Part shown: positions 1-10,665 of the stretch, piece after piece
Numbering within the stretch: the stretch's first letter is position 1
Layout: each line of letters starts with the position of its first letter
DNA from: Cystobasidium ongulense
Lineage: Eukaryota > Basidiomycota > Cystobasidiomycetes > Cystobasidiales > Cystobasidiaceae
Direction of reading: 5' to 3'
Length of the DNA stretch: 64,000 bases
NCBI GenBank assembly: GCA_022835595.1
Contig: BQUP01000002.1
Span: 2,528,534-2,592,533, forward strand
The notes under the pieces: model-generated
What the model was told of the DNA's origin: nothing
What the model saw: only the letters and a program-made list of their open reading frames with translations
The model's database searches: none
Program-made: the position numbers and the translations under genes

Positions 1-2115
1 TCGAGCTGTCACGGTCACATTGTCAATACATATCAGCATTTGTTCTCCCACAAGAAAGCTCAAAGGGAGGAAGAAAAAATGTACTCACATTTTTCGTCTC
101 TACGAAACATTGCCCATCAGCATCGCTAGTACTAAGTACGACGATATCCGCTGGTACTTGATCATTTTCCCTCAATAAAACGACATCACCAACTTCTAAT
201 TTTTTCCATAATGTCCTTTCCCATTTTGCCGTTCCAGGGACTTGACGATCATAATCTACTACACCTTTTTTTGGTGTAATTGTTCTGTTTGAATTTGCCA
301 TACTTCTTGTTGCTGATGAACCTGATCTACCTCTTGACATACCTACTGATGTTGATGAGGAAACACTGCTCTTTCCCTTTGCTTGATAGGTACTAGTACT
401 ATCTCTCGAATCCATCTCAACGAGAGTATTATCACCAACGACTGCATTGTTATTGTTATGATCTAAATGAGTAGAAGATTGCATCAGACCTGATCCTCCT
501 TCGTATAAAAAGTCCGTCTTCAAGGCTCCCTCCTTTTCTCTCAATTTTCTAACTCCTTTCGATACTTTTTGACTTTGTTTAATGCTCTTACTACTGCTAC
601 TACTTGAGGACGAAGAAGCTTTAAGGCCGAATAGGCGAGCGAAAAACCCTCGTTGTACAATAGCCACATTTACATTCCTCCAATCACCTAATCGCGTGAC
701 TGCACTGTTGTTAACGCCGTCATCGAGCTGCTGTCGTCTGTAATCTTCGATTCCGTCTTTCACGGCTGTAATCAGGAGAATAGCGAGGAGGGGTAACATG
801 GCCACGTAGGGTGAAGTACCTCCAAAGATCGGGAAGACTGCAGGGGTATGGGAATGGGAAAGAACGGGATGTCAGCACGACATTCTACAAGACGATATTA
901 CACCTATTGCATGTTCGAGAATTGAAAAACCCCTGAAGGCTTGAGTCCCTAGCAGGGATCTAAACATCTAAACCGTTCAGGGCCCCAAAGGCTTGAAACT
1001 TTTAGAACCCTAAAGGCTTAAAGGCCTAAACCCTCTGAACGCTTGTAGAAAAAGACCGACTTACCCTGAAGGACGATCAAACCCAAGAAATAAAGATTAG
1101 CGACTCTTCTAAATTGTTCCGATAAATTTTTAGGTATAAAAGTATAAATAGTATATTTAGAAGTTCTAACTTTATTTCTACTATATTCTCTTTTTGGTAA
1201 ACCAAATTTATCTAATTCTTCAAATGGTAACTCAATATTCAAATAAACATTACGTCGCCTTCTTAATTCTGCTTGTTTTTTATCATTTTTACTACCACGA
1301 CTGAATAACGATTTGAAACCTCCTTTTCTTCTTCTTGAAGATGAACTTAATGGATTGGAAGAAGTTGAAGATGTAGGCAGACCACCTGGAGTTGTTGATG
1401 ATCCACCCTCTGCTATCGCAGGAGTGGCAAATTGCTCTGCTTTTGCTTCTTCTTCTTGACCTGCTGTTCTTGTATTTACCGTTGACAATGGCATAAATGG
1501 GGGGTATATGCCATCAGGTGAATGTATACTGCTACTACTCTCGCCAGATGTAGGCTCCTGCTGGCCATCGCGTAATTGCTGTGCGAATTCGCCCATGCTA
1601 TGCAGGCCCATCCCGAGTCCACCTGCAATACCTCCTGCGCTACTAGATGTACCAGGCCGTACCGAACCAGATGTCCCCGGTCGCGTTGAGCCAGCAGTAC
1701 CAGGTCTAATTGAACCGAGAGGGAACGCAGCAGCAGCATCGTCTGAGGTAGCCGAGGTAGGCGACTTTAAGCTTGAACCACCGACACTGAACCCTCTAGA
1801 TAGTTTACTTCCAGGACCGAATAGAGTCTTTCTAAGTGTCCCTCTACGTTTACGTTTTCCTATTCTTCTACGTTCGTCTTCTCTTGCTGCTTCATGAAGA
1901 GATTCAGTTGGTGTCCGTACTATACGTAGTCTTAGATCTTCGTCTATCGTTTGACCAGGTGCAGCAAGGTAGTGGGGTGTAGGAGGGAATGAGGGCGATG
2001 GGGGAGCTTCACGTGGATGCTCCCATTGTCCATTATTGCTGTTAGAATTGAGGTCTGATTGCAGCTCTGGCGACTCTGCGATTGTCATCTGGTAGATATT
2101 TGATGATGGAGCCAT
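1..2115 (-). CDS. P4-type phospholipid flippase (Dnf1/Dnf2 type), N-terminal part
   Basis: Exons on the minus strand: 2115-1065, 837-89 and 5-1, continuing beyond the left edge. Both introns are GT-AG and in phase: the first junction gives LQVFPIFG and the second gives ETKN followed by LD, the start of the P-type ATPase motif ETKNLDGETN. P4-ATPases move aminophospholipids to the cytosolic leaflet of plasma membrane, Golgi and endosomes with a Cdc50-family partner. The first ~290 residues are Ser/Thr/Arg-rich and disordered; they precede the conserved block IELPFEELDKFGLP then RNKVRTSKYTIYTF, which leads into TM1-TM2. Exon 2 carries TM2 and the start of the actuator domain (KLEVGDVVLLRENDQVPAD), with a long Ser-rich insertion between them. 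The catalytic DKTG loop is outside the window. The family is certain; the exact Dnf paralog is not. Confidence 0.93.
929..1045. repeat. Degenerate CCTAAAGGCTTGA-like repeats in flippase intron 1
   Basis: Within the 227-bp first intron of the flippase gene the plus strand reads a run of related words (CCCTGAAGGCTTGAG, CCCCAAAGGCTTGAA, ACCCTAAAGGCTTAAAGG, CTAAACCCTCTGAACGCTTG). About four imperfect copies are visible. The words loosely resemble telomere-like CCCTAAA, but the copies are irregular and too short to call interstitial telomere sequence. Confidence 0.5.
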
Positions 2116-2861
2116 GTTAATGGTGGTTTGGGTGTAAGAGTGTAGTCTTTCCTACGCCTCACGTCCTCGAATTGGACGCGAGTAGCTAGCTGATGAATGG
2201 CTGCCTTTGCCGCTGCAGGAGTTCAGTCAACGGTGCGTGGCCATGTGCTGGACGATGAGTGATGCCCTGTATGATGCGGTGTACTGTAACGTGCTATGCT
2301 GTGCAGCTCGGCGTTGTTGCAAGAGCGGTGCCGGCGGTGTGCTGGCTTTACTTTTAGTTGCTTGATTGCTTGATTGATTATTCGAGGGCGCGTCGCACGA
2401 GCAGGGCGGCTGTCGATGCAGGACCAGGCGGGGAGTATGTGGGTGATGTCCGGTGACGAGCGTATACCTCGGTGTAGTGAGCGTGTATGGTGTGTGTGTG
2501 TGTGTGTCCAGTTGGCGGGATGGTGAGCAAGTGGATGGATGGATGGACGGACTTGACGCGTTTCTTCGGCGATGATGGATGGATGGATGGACAGGCTGCC
2601 GAGGCATGCTCGCAATTACAGAGCAGCGTTGACTAAGTGGAGGGAGCAGCGAGTAGACGGTGTTGCCAGCACACTCTCCTGACTTGTAGTACACTCGCTA
2701 TCACTCTGTCTCGCTTGCCATGCTTGCTTGTCCATGAATACTAATTACAATGGACTGGTCGGAGTAGATATACAGCCCGATCACCCTCCAATCCTCCAGC
2801 CCACCTGCCAGTCTGTCCAGCTACCCTTCTCACCTTCTACACTCCACCCAACCACTCTGCA
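2116..2861. other. Divergent promoter region with microsatellites
   Basis: This 746-bp gap separates the divergent flippase (-) and mL59 (+) genes and must hold both promoters. It contains a GT dinucleotide run (about 2490-2507) and two GGAT tetranucleotide runs (about 2532-2546 and 2574-2590). The overlapping minus-strand reading frames here are His/Ser/Thr-rich translations of these repeats and do not look like protein. No TATA box stands out. Confidence 0.6.
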
Positions 2862-3648
2862 ATGATCCCTCCGCTGCTCTCCCAGAACTCCCGCCAGCTG
2901 GTGAAGCGCTTCTTCGCCCGCGAGGGTCGACTGGCGGCCTCGTCGTCGACCAGCCAAGTCGCAGCACCTTCAACATCGCAATCCCTCACATGGTCATTAA
3001 AAAGCAACAACAACCCATTCACAAGCACACTAGCAAAGAACTCACACGGTCACAACAAGTTCAGAAGTGCAAAATACTCTCCAAGACGTCAGAAGAAACT
3101 TTTAAAAGCAATGGAAATCGTTAAATTGCAGGAGGAGCTATTCAAACCGGCATCATCAGCATCACCAGAGGGGCAAGCAGCTGAAGCAGAAGCAGAGGGC
3201 TCATCAGAGAACTCATTCGCCGTTCCATCGCATTGGGTCCTGCCCTCAAGTCCAAAATCAAAATCAATCCTTTCATACTCAAGCTCACTTTTAGCGGAAG
3301 CTCAAGGCCCATCGCAAGTACCAGCATCCACATCATCCACGGAACCGCCTTCTTACACCGCGCAAGACGCAATCAAAAGAGGACCTTATAAAGGGCGTAG
3401 GAATGGCGCCTTCAAAGGTCACAAGTGGGAGAGACAGCGCGAAAGCGTACTTGCGGATCGAAAAGAGAAATTGGCGAGTATGCCAGAGCGGGTTGCAGAG
3501 TACACAAAGGTAGGGTCTCTCACTCACCATTCCTTGAGGTGGTATGAGGGAGCATATTGGCAAAGACACTGGCTGATGTAGGTGATATCGCTCTCTATAG
3601 GCACGAGCAGCAACACGGCGAGATGCGAAACCATCGCTTCCTTTCTAG
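2862..3648 (+). CDS. MRPL25: Mitochondrial large ribosomal subunit protein mL59 (MRPL25)
   Basis: Exons 2862-3509 and 3601-3648, joined in phase 0; the short second exon encodes ARAATRRDAKPSLPF and a stop. The product is 231 aa. Family features are the conserved block RGPYKGRRNGAFKGHKWERQ at about residues 170-189 and the upstream YSPRRQKKLLKAM segment, both typical of fungal mL59. The first ~40 residues are rich in Arg, Ser and Ala with few acidic residues, fitting a mitochondrial presequence. The protein is a structural component of the 54S mitoribosomal subunit. A Ser/Glu-rich insertion (about residues 95-165) makes it longer than the yeast protein. Confidence 0.85.
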
Positions 3649-4556
3649 ATGATCCGACGAAGCATGACCATCGCTGGGAGATAGTAGGCAGCAGCAGCAT
3701 CATTCCTTGAGTACGTGTGTGTATTCGCATGTTGTAAAAACGTCGCAAACCAAAATATACTAGTATAGAGATACGGGTAGACCTCGATCGCCCACACCTC
3801 TGGCAGGCGTGCACTCTCCATACTCTGACACAGCTACAAGGGAACAAGTTCAGTCAAAAGCCAGAAGTAAGGCATTTTTTATCTACCTCTGTCCGAACGG
3901 TCCCAACTCGTGCGTACTTTGTACACACCATACAAAGCTTTCACCGCCCTCGCTCATAGCTAGGCTGTACAGTGTGTGCGAAAGGAGCAAGTGAAGACAT
4001 TGTTTCAATGAACAATAGTCCTTTGTGTGTTACACGCACTTGAGTCTAATAGAACAGACAAAGGTGATATTGCAGAGCTAAGCATTTCCGTCTTTCCCGC
4101 TGTAACCCTCCTTCCCACCCGTCCGGTACAGTCAAAAGTACAAACCCCAAGGCTGTGTTTGAGAAAGACAGAACAGGTCGTCTGACCCACCCCCACTAGT
4201 ATGACACTGGCAACCACATGACGCTTCCCATTTTCACTCCAAGGCTATGTTACCTTTCTCCACAATGCACAGCTGTAACGTGTCTCAGTTGCAGTTGTGT
4301 ATAGAACGTTGAGGGGATCGGCCCGACTGGCTGGTGGATCTGGACTTTCGGGTTTCGACTTTGCTGTTGGACACTGCACTGCCATCGTAATGAGAGACTT
4401 GCTTTTGTTCTCACTTACTTTCTTTCGCTTTTGCTCTCTCTCTCCCTCTCCTCTTCTCCTTTTTCCTGTGCCAGTTTTAAAGCAGCCCAACCTTCCCACA
4501 ACTCTTCAAGAATATTATCCTGACGAGAAGCAAAATTGAAAAACTCCCACACTACA
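3649..4556. other. Intergenic region and promoter of the secreted-protein gene
   Basis: About 0.9 kb with no supportable gene. Near its right end is a pyrimidine-rich tract (about 4432-4470, CTCTCTCTCCCTCTCCTC and following), about 85 bp before the start codon at 4557. Such CT-rich tracts are common just upstream of the transcription start of strongly expressed fungal genes, so it is a plausible core promoter element of the secreted-protein gene. Confidence 0.5.
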
Positions 4557-5463
4557 ATGAAGCTCGTTGCTTTCATCACAGCTATCGCCCTCTCGCTTCC
4601 TCTTTTAGCCGCTTCTCTACCCCTAGGTAACGAAGGGAGCAATGCTGTACAACAACACGATTCCAAAGTCAAGAGACAGTGTTTCCCAAATGGGTCATTC
4701 TACGATGATGCCAGTTATAAAGTACCCCTTGAATATATAGGCACTTGGACCCATCTCTCCAATCAGGGTACTACCGTGAAATCTGGTACTTTGTCTTATA
4801 CTGGTCAAGCTAATGCGTGAGTAAAGTCCAACCTCTTTGAACAACCCATCTAACAATGTATGCGTGTGTGTGGATGTCTGCGAACGCACCTTCCACGTCG
4901 GGGTCATATAACAGAATGGTCAAGCTACCCAACCCTTTCCCCGCTGGTGAGACGCACACCATGAACGTCACAGTCTGGAGTACTAGAAAGAACGACAGGG
5001 GTCAATTCAACATTTACTCCGGTACTACCTTGCTCGTGAGTCAACACTACACCGCACTATCCTTTTCTCTACTCTATCTATATACTCTTGTCATCACTGA
5101 CCTTGATTCCCGTTCCTTACATCTCAAAAATTTCAAATTCTGGAAAGCAGGGAACAGCCAGTCAGTACACCAACGCCAACCAGGAAACCTCCACCCAACG
5201 AGTCTTCTATCGTCAAAAGTACGCTTTAAATAACGACTTTACAAAATTCTGATCCTTTGAATCGTTTTCTTTTACTGAACCTAATCTCTCTTTCGCTACT
5301 ATTCTATGTTTCTATTTTCCCCATTACGGTATTCAAATGATTGATCATTTACAATTTACACAGTGTTCAGATTGAAGGTGGCCTTCCTTTCGTTATCAAG
5401 AACGATAAAGGTGCTCGATTTATGGCTTTTGATGCTCTCGAACTGGAATTCTTTACTTGCTAG
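4557..5463 (+). CDS. Small secreted protein with Kex2 site, copy 1 (family not recognised)
   Basis: Exons 4557-4816, 4915-5035, 5151-5218 and 5364-5463; product 182 aa. The start MKLVAFITAIALSLPLLAAS gives a clean signal peptide, so I prefer it over an in-frame ATG seven codons upstream. After a short propeptide a dibasic site (SKVKR then QC, about residue 44) fits Kex2 cleavage in the Golgi, leaving a mature chain beginning with Gln-Cys. The body has alternating polar and aromatic strands (GTWTHLSNQG, MNVTVWSTRKNDRGQFNIY, FVIKNDKGARFMAFDALELE) suggesting a beta-rich domain. A related second copy follows at 5975-6774 with the same four exons and phases, which confirms the model. I cannot assign a function; a secreted wall, host-interaction or starvation protein are all possible. 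Confidence 0.82.
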
Positions 5464-5974
5464 ACCGACCCCATCCCTCCCAATCTCCGGCTATACATAT
5501 ACGAGGACATCCATCTATGCGAAATATCTGGACATTATGGATACCCAATCCCCAAATTGGTTCTCTTCTATATCATCAGCAGACACTATTCTTTTCTAAT
5601 ATTCTCGGGAAGCCTCCTCAAGTGAATCGACAATCTCTGCCAATGTGGTCGTTTTAGATTCGTTGCAGTGACTGTAGCATACCTCGTTTTCCCTTTCTAT
5701 TGGCTTTTATCTGGATTCATATGGATAGTTCCTATCGTGCCGCAAACAACTGGAAATCGCGACAAACGCGCGTTACCCACAAGCAAATTCGATATCTTGC
5801 CTTGTCTTTTCGTAATCTCTGATCAGCAGCCAAACAAAGTGTACGTAAACGCTGACACAACGTCCGACGTGCAGCAAACCTGCTTCGATTCTCACAGCTA
5901 TGCAGCCTTGTTCTTTTTGCTTCTTGCTCTGGCCATAACACATACATCAACGTCTGATATCATCCAAAAAGACC
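5464..5974. other. Spacer between the tandem secreted-protein copies
   Basis: This 511-bp spacer has no credible coding exon; its plus-strand reading frames look like random sequence. It should hold the terminator of copy 1 and the promoter of copy 2. Unlike the region before copy 1, I see no strong pyrimidine tract close to the copy 2 start. Confidence 0.5.
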
Positions 5975-6774
5975 ATGAAATATTAAAGTCTCACTGTCAT
6001 TGCTTTGACAGCATTCTCAAGTGTCCTCCGTTCAGCAAGAGCATCCCCACTGGATATAGATTTCTCGCTCACCCGTGACTCGAAGCGACAGGGATGCAGC
6101 ATTAGACGAGCCTTCTGCGATGATCAGGATGCGAAGCTGCCCTTGAATTATGTCGGTTCTTCAGTTCATCTCAAGAATCAAAGGTCGGCTGTCAAACAAG
6201 GGACTTTGTCATACACCTCGCAACCCGATGCGTGAGGACCCCCTCAAGCGTCCCTGTGGCGGACTCTTCGCGTAGCTGAATCATCTCTCCCCTTTGCGGA
6301 TGATGAAGTATGGTCTCCTTAATTGCTGCCTTTCCAGCTGGTACTACCTCAATTGCCAATGTGACCGTCTGGTCAACCAAAAAGAGCGATAGAGGATCGT
6401 TCAATGTTTACGTTGGACAGACTCTTCTTGTAAGTCGACAATCACACACATTATTTCATTACTCATAGATTGCAACATTGAATGTGCATTTCGATATCTA
6501 ATTGCAGGGATTTGGAGATCAGTACACAAGCTCAGCTCAGGAGACTACCACTCAGCGAGTCCTCTACAGACAAAAGTGAGCATAGCCTTCTTTGAGTATC
6601 TACGAGATCTATTGCTCTTGTTACGATGGGAAGCTGAACTTCCCAATTCGATTTATGTCTTTCTTCTCGGCACGCAGCGTCATCATACCTGGAGGACAGC
6701 CTTTCGTCATCAAGAATGACAAAGGAGCGCGATTAATGGCTTTCGATGCTTTGGAGATGGAATTCTGCAGATGA
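5975..6774 (+). pseudogene. Secreted protein with Kex2 site, copy 2, with a stop in the signal peptide
   Basis: This copy matches copy 1 exon for exon: 5975-6231, 6309-6429, 6508-6575 and 6678-6774. Splice phases are identical and intron 3 keeps a canonical GTAAGT...CAG. From ATG 5975 the reading is M-K-Y-stop-SLTVIALTAFSSVLRSARASP. The fourth codon is TAA (5984-5986), although the rest of the hydrophobic signal sequence, the dibasic site (DSKR then QGC) and the whole body are intact (VTVWSTKKSDRG, FVIKNDKGARLMAFDALEME, stop TGA 6772). Either it is a recently disabled copy, or transcription and splicing begin elsewhere and skip the stop; I found no convincing upstream coding exon. The body shows no other break, so loss is recent or the gene is still used. 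It could also be a sequencing error. Confidence 0.62.
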
Positions 6775-8359
6775 TTTACCAGTTTTCTTCGGAAGCGTGC
6801 TTAATATCGCCGGTACGCCGGTTTATCGTAATCGGCCCATGAGAGGGTGAGGCGAAAATGTTGGACTTGCTAGCCTCGTTTCCAAGCTGTGTATAGCTGG
6901 AGTAGCAGTGCCACCCCTTGTCGCTTTATGCATGCTATGTCTCCGTGCGGAAGCGTGCCCATGAGAGATGCCCCTCTATAACGCCCTTTGTTCGGGCACG
7001 TTGGGCTGTGCCATGGTGGCCAATTATCCAGCCAAGCCTGGCTCGTCAACACCCTGCCGTTGCTCATCTCAGATGAGCGTATCAATGTCTACCTCCTCCC
7101 ACATCTGAAATTCTTAATCTCCACGCAGATTGGTGCCAAGTTAACTTGTACCATCCAAAGATGGCGCATCTAAACCTCCAGGCGATCGTAATCGGGGGAT
7201 TCCTCGGCCTCAGAATATTAGTTTCGAGCATAACGACCACCATCTTTGAAAGCGCCAACAGCAAAATTCTCGCAGGTCATGGCAGGTCCAGCGTTGACAA
7301 TGACTCTTACATTCGAAACCTTCGTCTTGAAAAGCCTGCAGCTATAGCAGATTCGAAGAGCCCTGATAAGGCTGAGAGGGGGGATAGAGCTCTATCCAAC
7401 GAGAGAACCTTGAGGCTGCAGACAGGCCTAATTGCATGAGGTGTGTCGAGACTGGCATGGTCCAATCTTACGAAGTAGGTGCTTGCAGTCTGCGCATCGA
7501 AGCTTGGAGATTAACAGATCGGCTTCATAGCATCTCCCTCAGGCATTCGGAACGAAACCAAAGCCGGCTAGATGATCTATCATGAAAGAAGACTTCACTA
7601 CTGTCCCGGCTTTCTGTAATATAGGACTGTACTGCATGAAACTGCATTGATCACCCTCCGTTTAGTATTTGGCGGCTGGTCTACTCGTCTCGCAATCAAC
7701 CTCGTCATTCATCTGACCATATACCATTAGATAGCTATTGCTTGTATCTGATATGCAATAGTATTGCTCTGTTTCTGAAAGTAGAGATGCCTGGGGCTTT
7801 CTCTTGCGTCAAATGGCATCCATCAACGTTGACTGAGGTGCTTTTGCTGCTTGTTCATCGGGAGCAGGGCGGACCTTGCACAGCAGTATCACCATCTTCG
7901 TAGTGGTCGAGGACTCCGACTGTGCTCGTTATGCTCTTACTGTACTGTGATTGTCGACAGAAGAAGCGAACCATCTGCGAAGTGAGGCGACTTGAAAGCG
8001 TGATCGGGACCTTCAACTAGGCCACGGCCAGCCAGCGCGAGCGCTCGTCCTTTTATAAGAAAAGTAGTTGTCATATCATGCAGAGCATTTGCCTTTTGAC
8101 ACCTCCAGCGAAGCAGATTCGTTCGCAAATTCCAGCCCAAATTTCCAGGATAGAGGGTACAGAGCGACGCTATCACATAGAGGGCATTGCTAGAAATATG
8201 AGAATTCAGCAATCTAACTGCTCTACTTGACGCATTCTCACTTCTCTTCGTGGACAAGCATCTAACTGTCCCGCGACAGACTGATTCGGTGGTAGCATAC
8301 TACTACTGCACTCTTGTATCTTTCTTCATACTAATACTGACGGACTTCATAAATACTGC
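6775..8359. other. 1.6-kb region without a firm gene
   Basis: This stretch lies between the secreted-protein pair and the 3' end of the SIR2-class gene. It holds only short reading frames. One (7161-7439, +) is listed separately as a weak candidate. A 106-codon minus frame at 7937-8257 has no recognisable features. No RNA gene or repeat is apparent. Confidence 0.5.
7161..7439 (+). CDS. Weak candidate: 92-aa protein with hydrophobic N-terminus
   Basis: An uninterrupted frame from ATG 7161 to TGA 7439 encodes 92 aa. Residues 5-28 are hydrophobic (LQAIVIGGFLGLRILVSS) and could be a signal peptide or membrane anchor; the rest is charged and probably disordered. It lies next to the secreted-protein pair. 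Nothing else supports it: no family match, no intron, and an unremarkable start context. It may be chance open sequence. Confidence 0.22.
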   Translation: MAHLNLQAIVIGGFLGLRILVSSITTTIFESANSKILAGHGRSSVDNDSYIRNLRLEKPAAIADSKSPDKAERGDRALSNERTLRLQTGLIA

Positions 8360-10502
8360 TCATTCTTCTGATCCGCTTTCCTCGACTTGCTTTTGGTGAC
8401 TGTTCTGCTCCTCACCACTTGATTGCTCGGCAAAGTACTCTGTCACTTTGCGAATCCATTTATGTTCCAGATTAGCGCCTTCCAAAGCCCAGACATGTGC
8501 GATTTCATCGAAGAGTTGCTGAGGCTCTTGCAAAACCGTTTCTTCTGAGCTGACAGAAACGATCAGAATATACGCTTGTCGTGAAGAGTCTGACAAGGAG
8601 CTTACCAGATGTTGTACCGCTTAATTCCCTTTTGATCCATTCTATCACCTTATCGCAGTCTCCCAGTAGCGCCAGGTCAATTCTGTCCATCACGTGTGGC
8701 ACTGGGTCGCGGTTGATGAGAACTTGTGGTATTCGATGTGGAATGTGAGAGAGTAGCTCAGATACTGGCGCCACCTGAGAAGCGAAGCACATTTAGGCGC
8801 AAGTACATAACAAGGACAGATCTACAACTGACCTGCAAGCTTGTCCCGATAACGATGAGAAGATCCACTTCATCTCTATCTTCCATCAAGCACTTGTCAA
8901 AGGCGTCGTCGAGAGGCTGACCGAAGAAAGTAATATCCGGTTTCAAAATAGGCTTGTTATGCCATTCCGAACGCCAGTCTTCCGTTTCGCTCTCTTCAGT
9001 CGACACACCATCTTGCACTTTGTTCTTCTTCTTGGGCGGACCGGCCGCGCTTCTGTCATCTGTATGTTGTGGTGAACACTTCGGGCAAAGTGGCACAGTC
9101 TGCGCAAATACCCTGCAGTACGTGGCGTCAGCATCATTAGGTGCAGTTTGAAATGATGACCCCATGACTTACGCATCGCGAATGGTATCGCCCGGGTATT
9201 GCGTATGACAGACAAGGCAAGAACACGTGGCGAAAGATCCTGGAAATGTAGAGCAATCAGTGGGCAAGCTTTTGCCGGAGAGAAGAGGAGTACACTGACC
9301 ATGAGCATATAGCACCTTTTCGATTCCAGCAACTTTTTCCAAGGTATCGATATTCTGCGTATAGTTGCGGAGCAATTTTCCATCCTTCTCAAGCGAGCGA
9401 ATCCAATCATGTACCACACCAGCTCTTTTCTTTCCCCCAACATCCGAAGTATCAGGATACAGTTCTTTTGCAAATGAGTAGAATAGATCAGGCATCTCTT
9501 TAAATACGCCAATATCGAACATCTCTTGTGGATCTGTGAGTTCTGGGTATTGTCCCGATGCGACTAACCGAGCGTAGATGCCTGTTGGAGAGCGGAAGTC
9601 GGGTATCCCACAGTTGGTGCTGATACCGGCTCCTGTGAGTATTATTATCTTCTTGCTTTTGCGTAGTAGATCGATAAAGGCGGATGGTGTGCTGTATTGC
9701 GGTAGGGTTTCACGATTTCGCAACCTGATGTAAGTAGGGATAGGTTTGGTCAGATTGGACCACGTATGTGAGGAATGATTTGACGCGCACGTTCTGGTAA
9801 TTATCACTTTGAGAACCCGTAACAAGTATAGCTGGTCTTCCTGGTCGGCATTCGCAGGCTGTCAAGCGTGAAAGAGTTTGGGAAGGTAGTCAGACAGTGC
9901 CTATAGCAGCTGTCAAGTTGGTGCTCACCAAGAGTACGCCGAATACGGCAAGCAGTTTTGGAAGAGGTACACGCTCTTGACCAATGTATTTTTGTATGAA
10001 GCGGAACATCCCTACAGAGTTGAAAGGTGGAAAGCAAATATTGGCATACATAGCGGTGGCAAGAACAGCGAAACAAGTAGAAACCATTACCTATTTCCTT
10101 GAGCTCTTTGATCATGGAATCAGCTGTTTCCTCAGAGAATACATCAGAGTATAGAGCTTCGTCTGGAGAGCTTGAGGAATCGCTATGAGCCTTGGTGTCA
10201 CTTTTTTGCGATGTAGACCGTGATTCCTGCTTCTCGAGTGCACGTGCTGGGTTATTCTCCTCACCCGAAGCAGCGCTGTCATTGTCGTCGCCTTCCTCCT
10301 CTCCGCGCTCAAATGCCTGTTCAAGCTCGAACTCCTCATCATCGACGTCGAATGTCCTGTCTTCGAGTTCCTTTTTGAAAGCAGCGGTGGCCACCGTCAC
10401 ATTTGATGGTCCGGCGATGGGTTCTCCAGCCGTGTCTGCATCGTCGAGTCTGGAGGTATCGTAGTGTGCCAGTGGTTTCAGCGTTGTCGAGGTGACCTCC
10501 AT
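8360..10502 (-). CDS. SIR2: NAD-dependent protein deacetylase, SIR2/Hst1 class (class I sirtuin)
   Basis: Exons on the minus strand: 10502-10091, 10011-9929, 9858-9791, 9724-9300, 9239-9173, 9112-8833, 8774-8606 and 8544-8360; 562 aa. Sirtuins remove acetyl groups from histone and other lysines using NAD+. An acidic N-terminal region is followed by the Sir2-type N-terminal helical domain (MFRFIQKYIGQERVPLPKLL, LYLLRVLKVIITR). Then comes the catalytic core: GAGIST near residue 219, DFRSP, TQNID near 310, the catalytic His of YAHG near 329, zinc cysteines in CLVC and CPKC, and GTSLQ. A charged insertion with KKKNK lies between the second Cys pair and ITFFGQ. The intron at 9790-9725 is 66 bp and open in frame, so retention would add 22 residues. 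ATG 10502 is the first in-frame ATG. RFC3 starts 164 bp away on the other strand. Confidence 0.92.
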
Positions 10503-10665
10503 GCTTTCAGCTGGGTGTGCCTTTCTATTTGCCGGTGGTCGCGAAAGCAAGAAGCAACCGATTAGCTCTGTAAAAAAGAAGCTTGCTCTACAACCAAATC
10601 AAAAGTGCAGCTTGAACCATTCTTGCCATACATCCGACTGCACAAGACCTGATAACGACATCAAG
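10503..10665. promoter_or_regulatory. Shared divergent promoter of SIR2 and RFC3
   Basis: Only 163 bp separate the two start codons (10502 on minus, 10666 on plus), so both promoters and 5' leaders must overlap here. The RFC3 start lies in a good context (AAGATGG). No TATA box is evident. Confidence 0.6.

Noticed and set aside
2223-2694. Two overlapping minus-strand frames (130 and 155 codons)
   Set aside because: Their HPSIHH, HTHTHT and similar strings are direct translations of GGAT and GT microsatellites.
7937-8257. 106-codon minus-strand frame
   Set aside because: No family features, no splice structure and no conserved-looking motif.
8360-8600. Sirtuin reading through the GTAAGC donor at 8605
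   Set aside because: Read-through ends in unrelated sequence, whereas the splice to 8544 restores a coherent C-terminus of charged helices and a stop at 8360.
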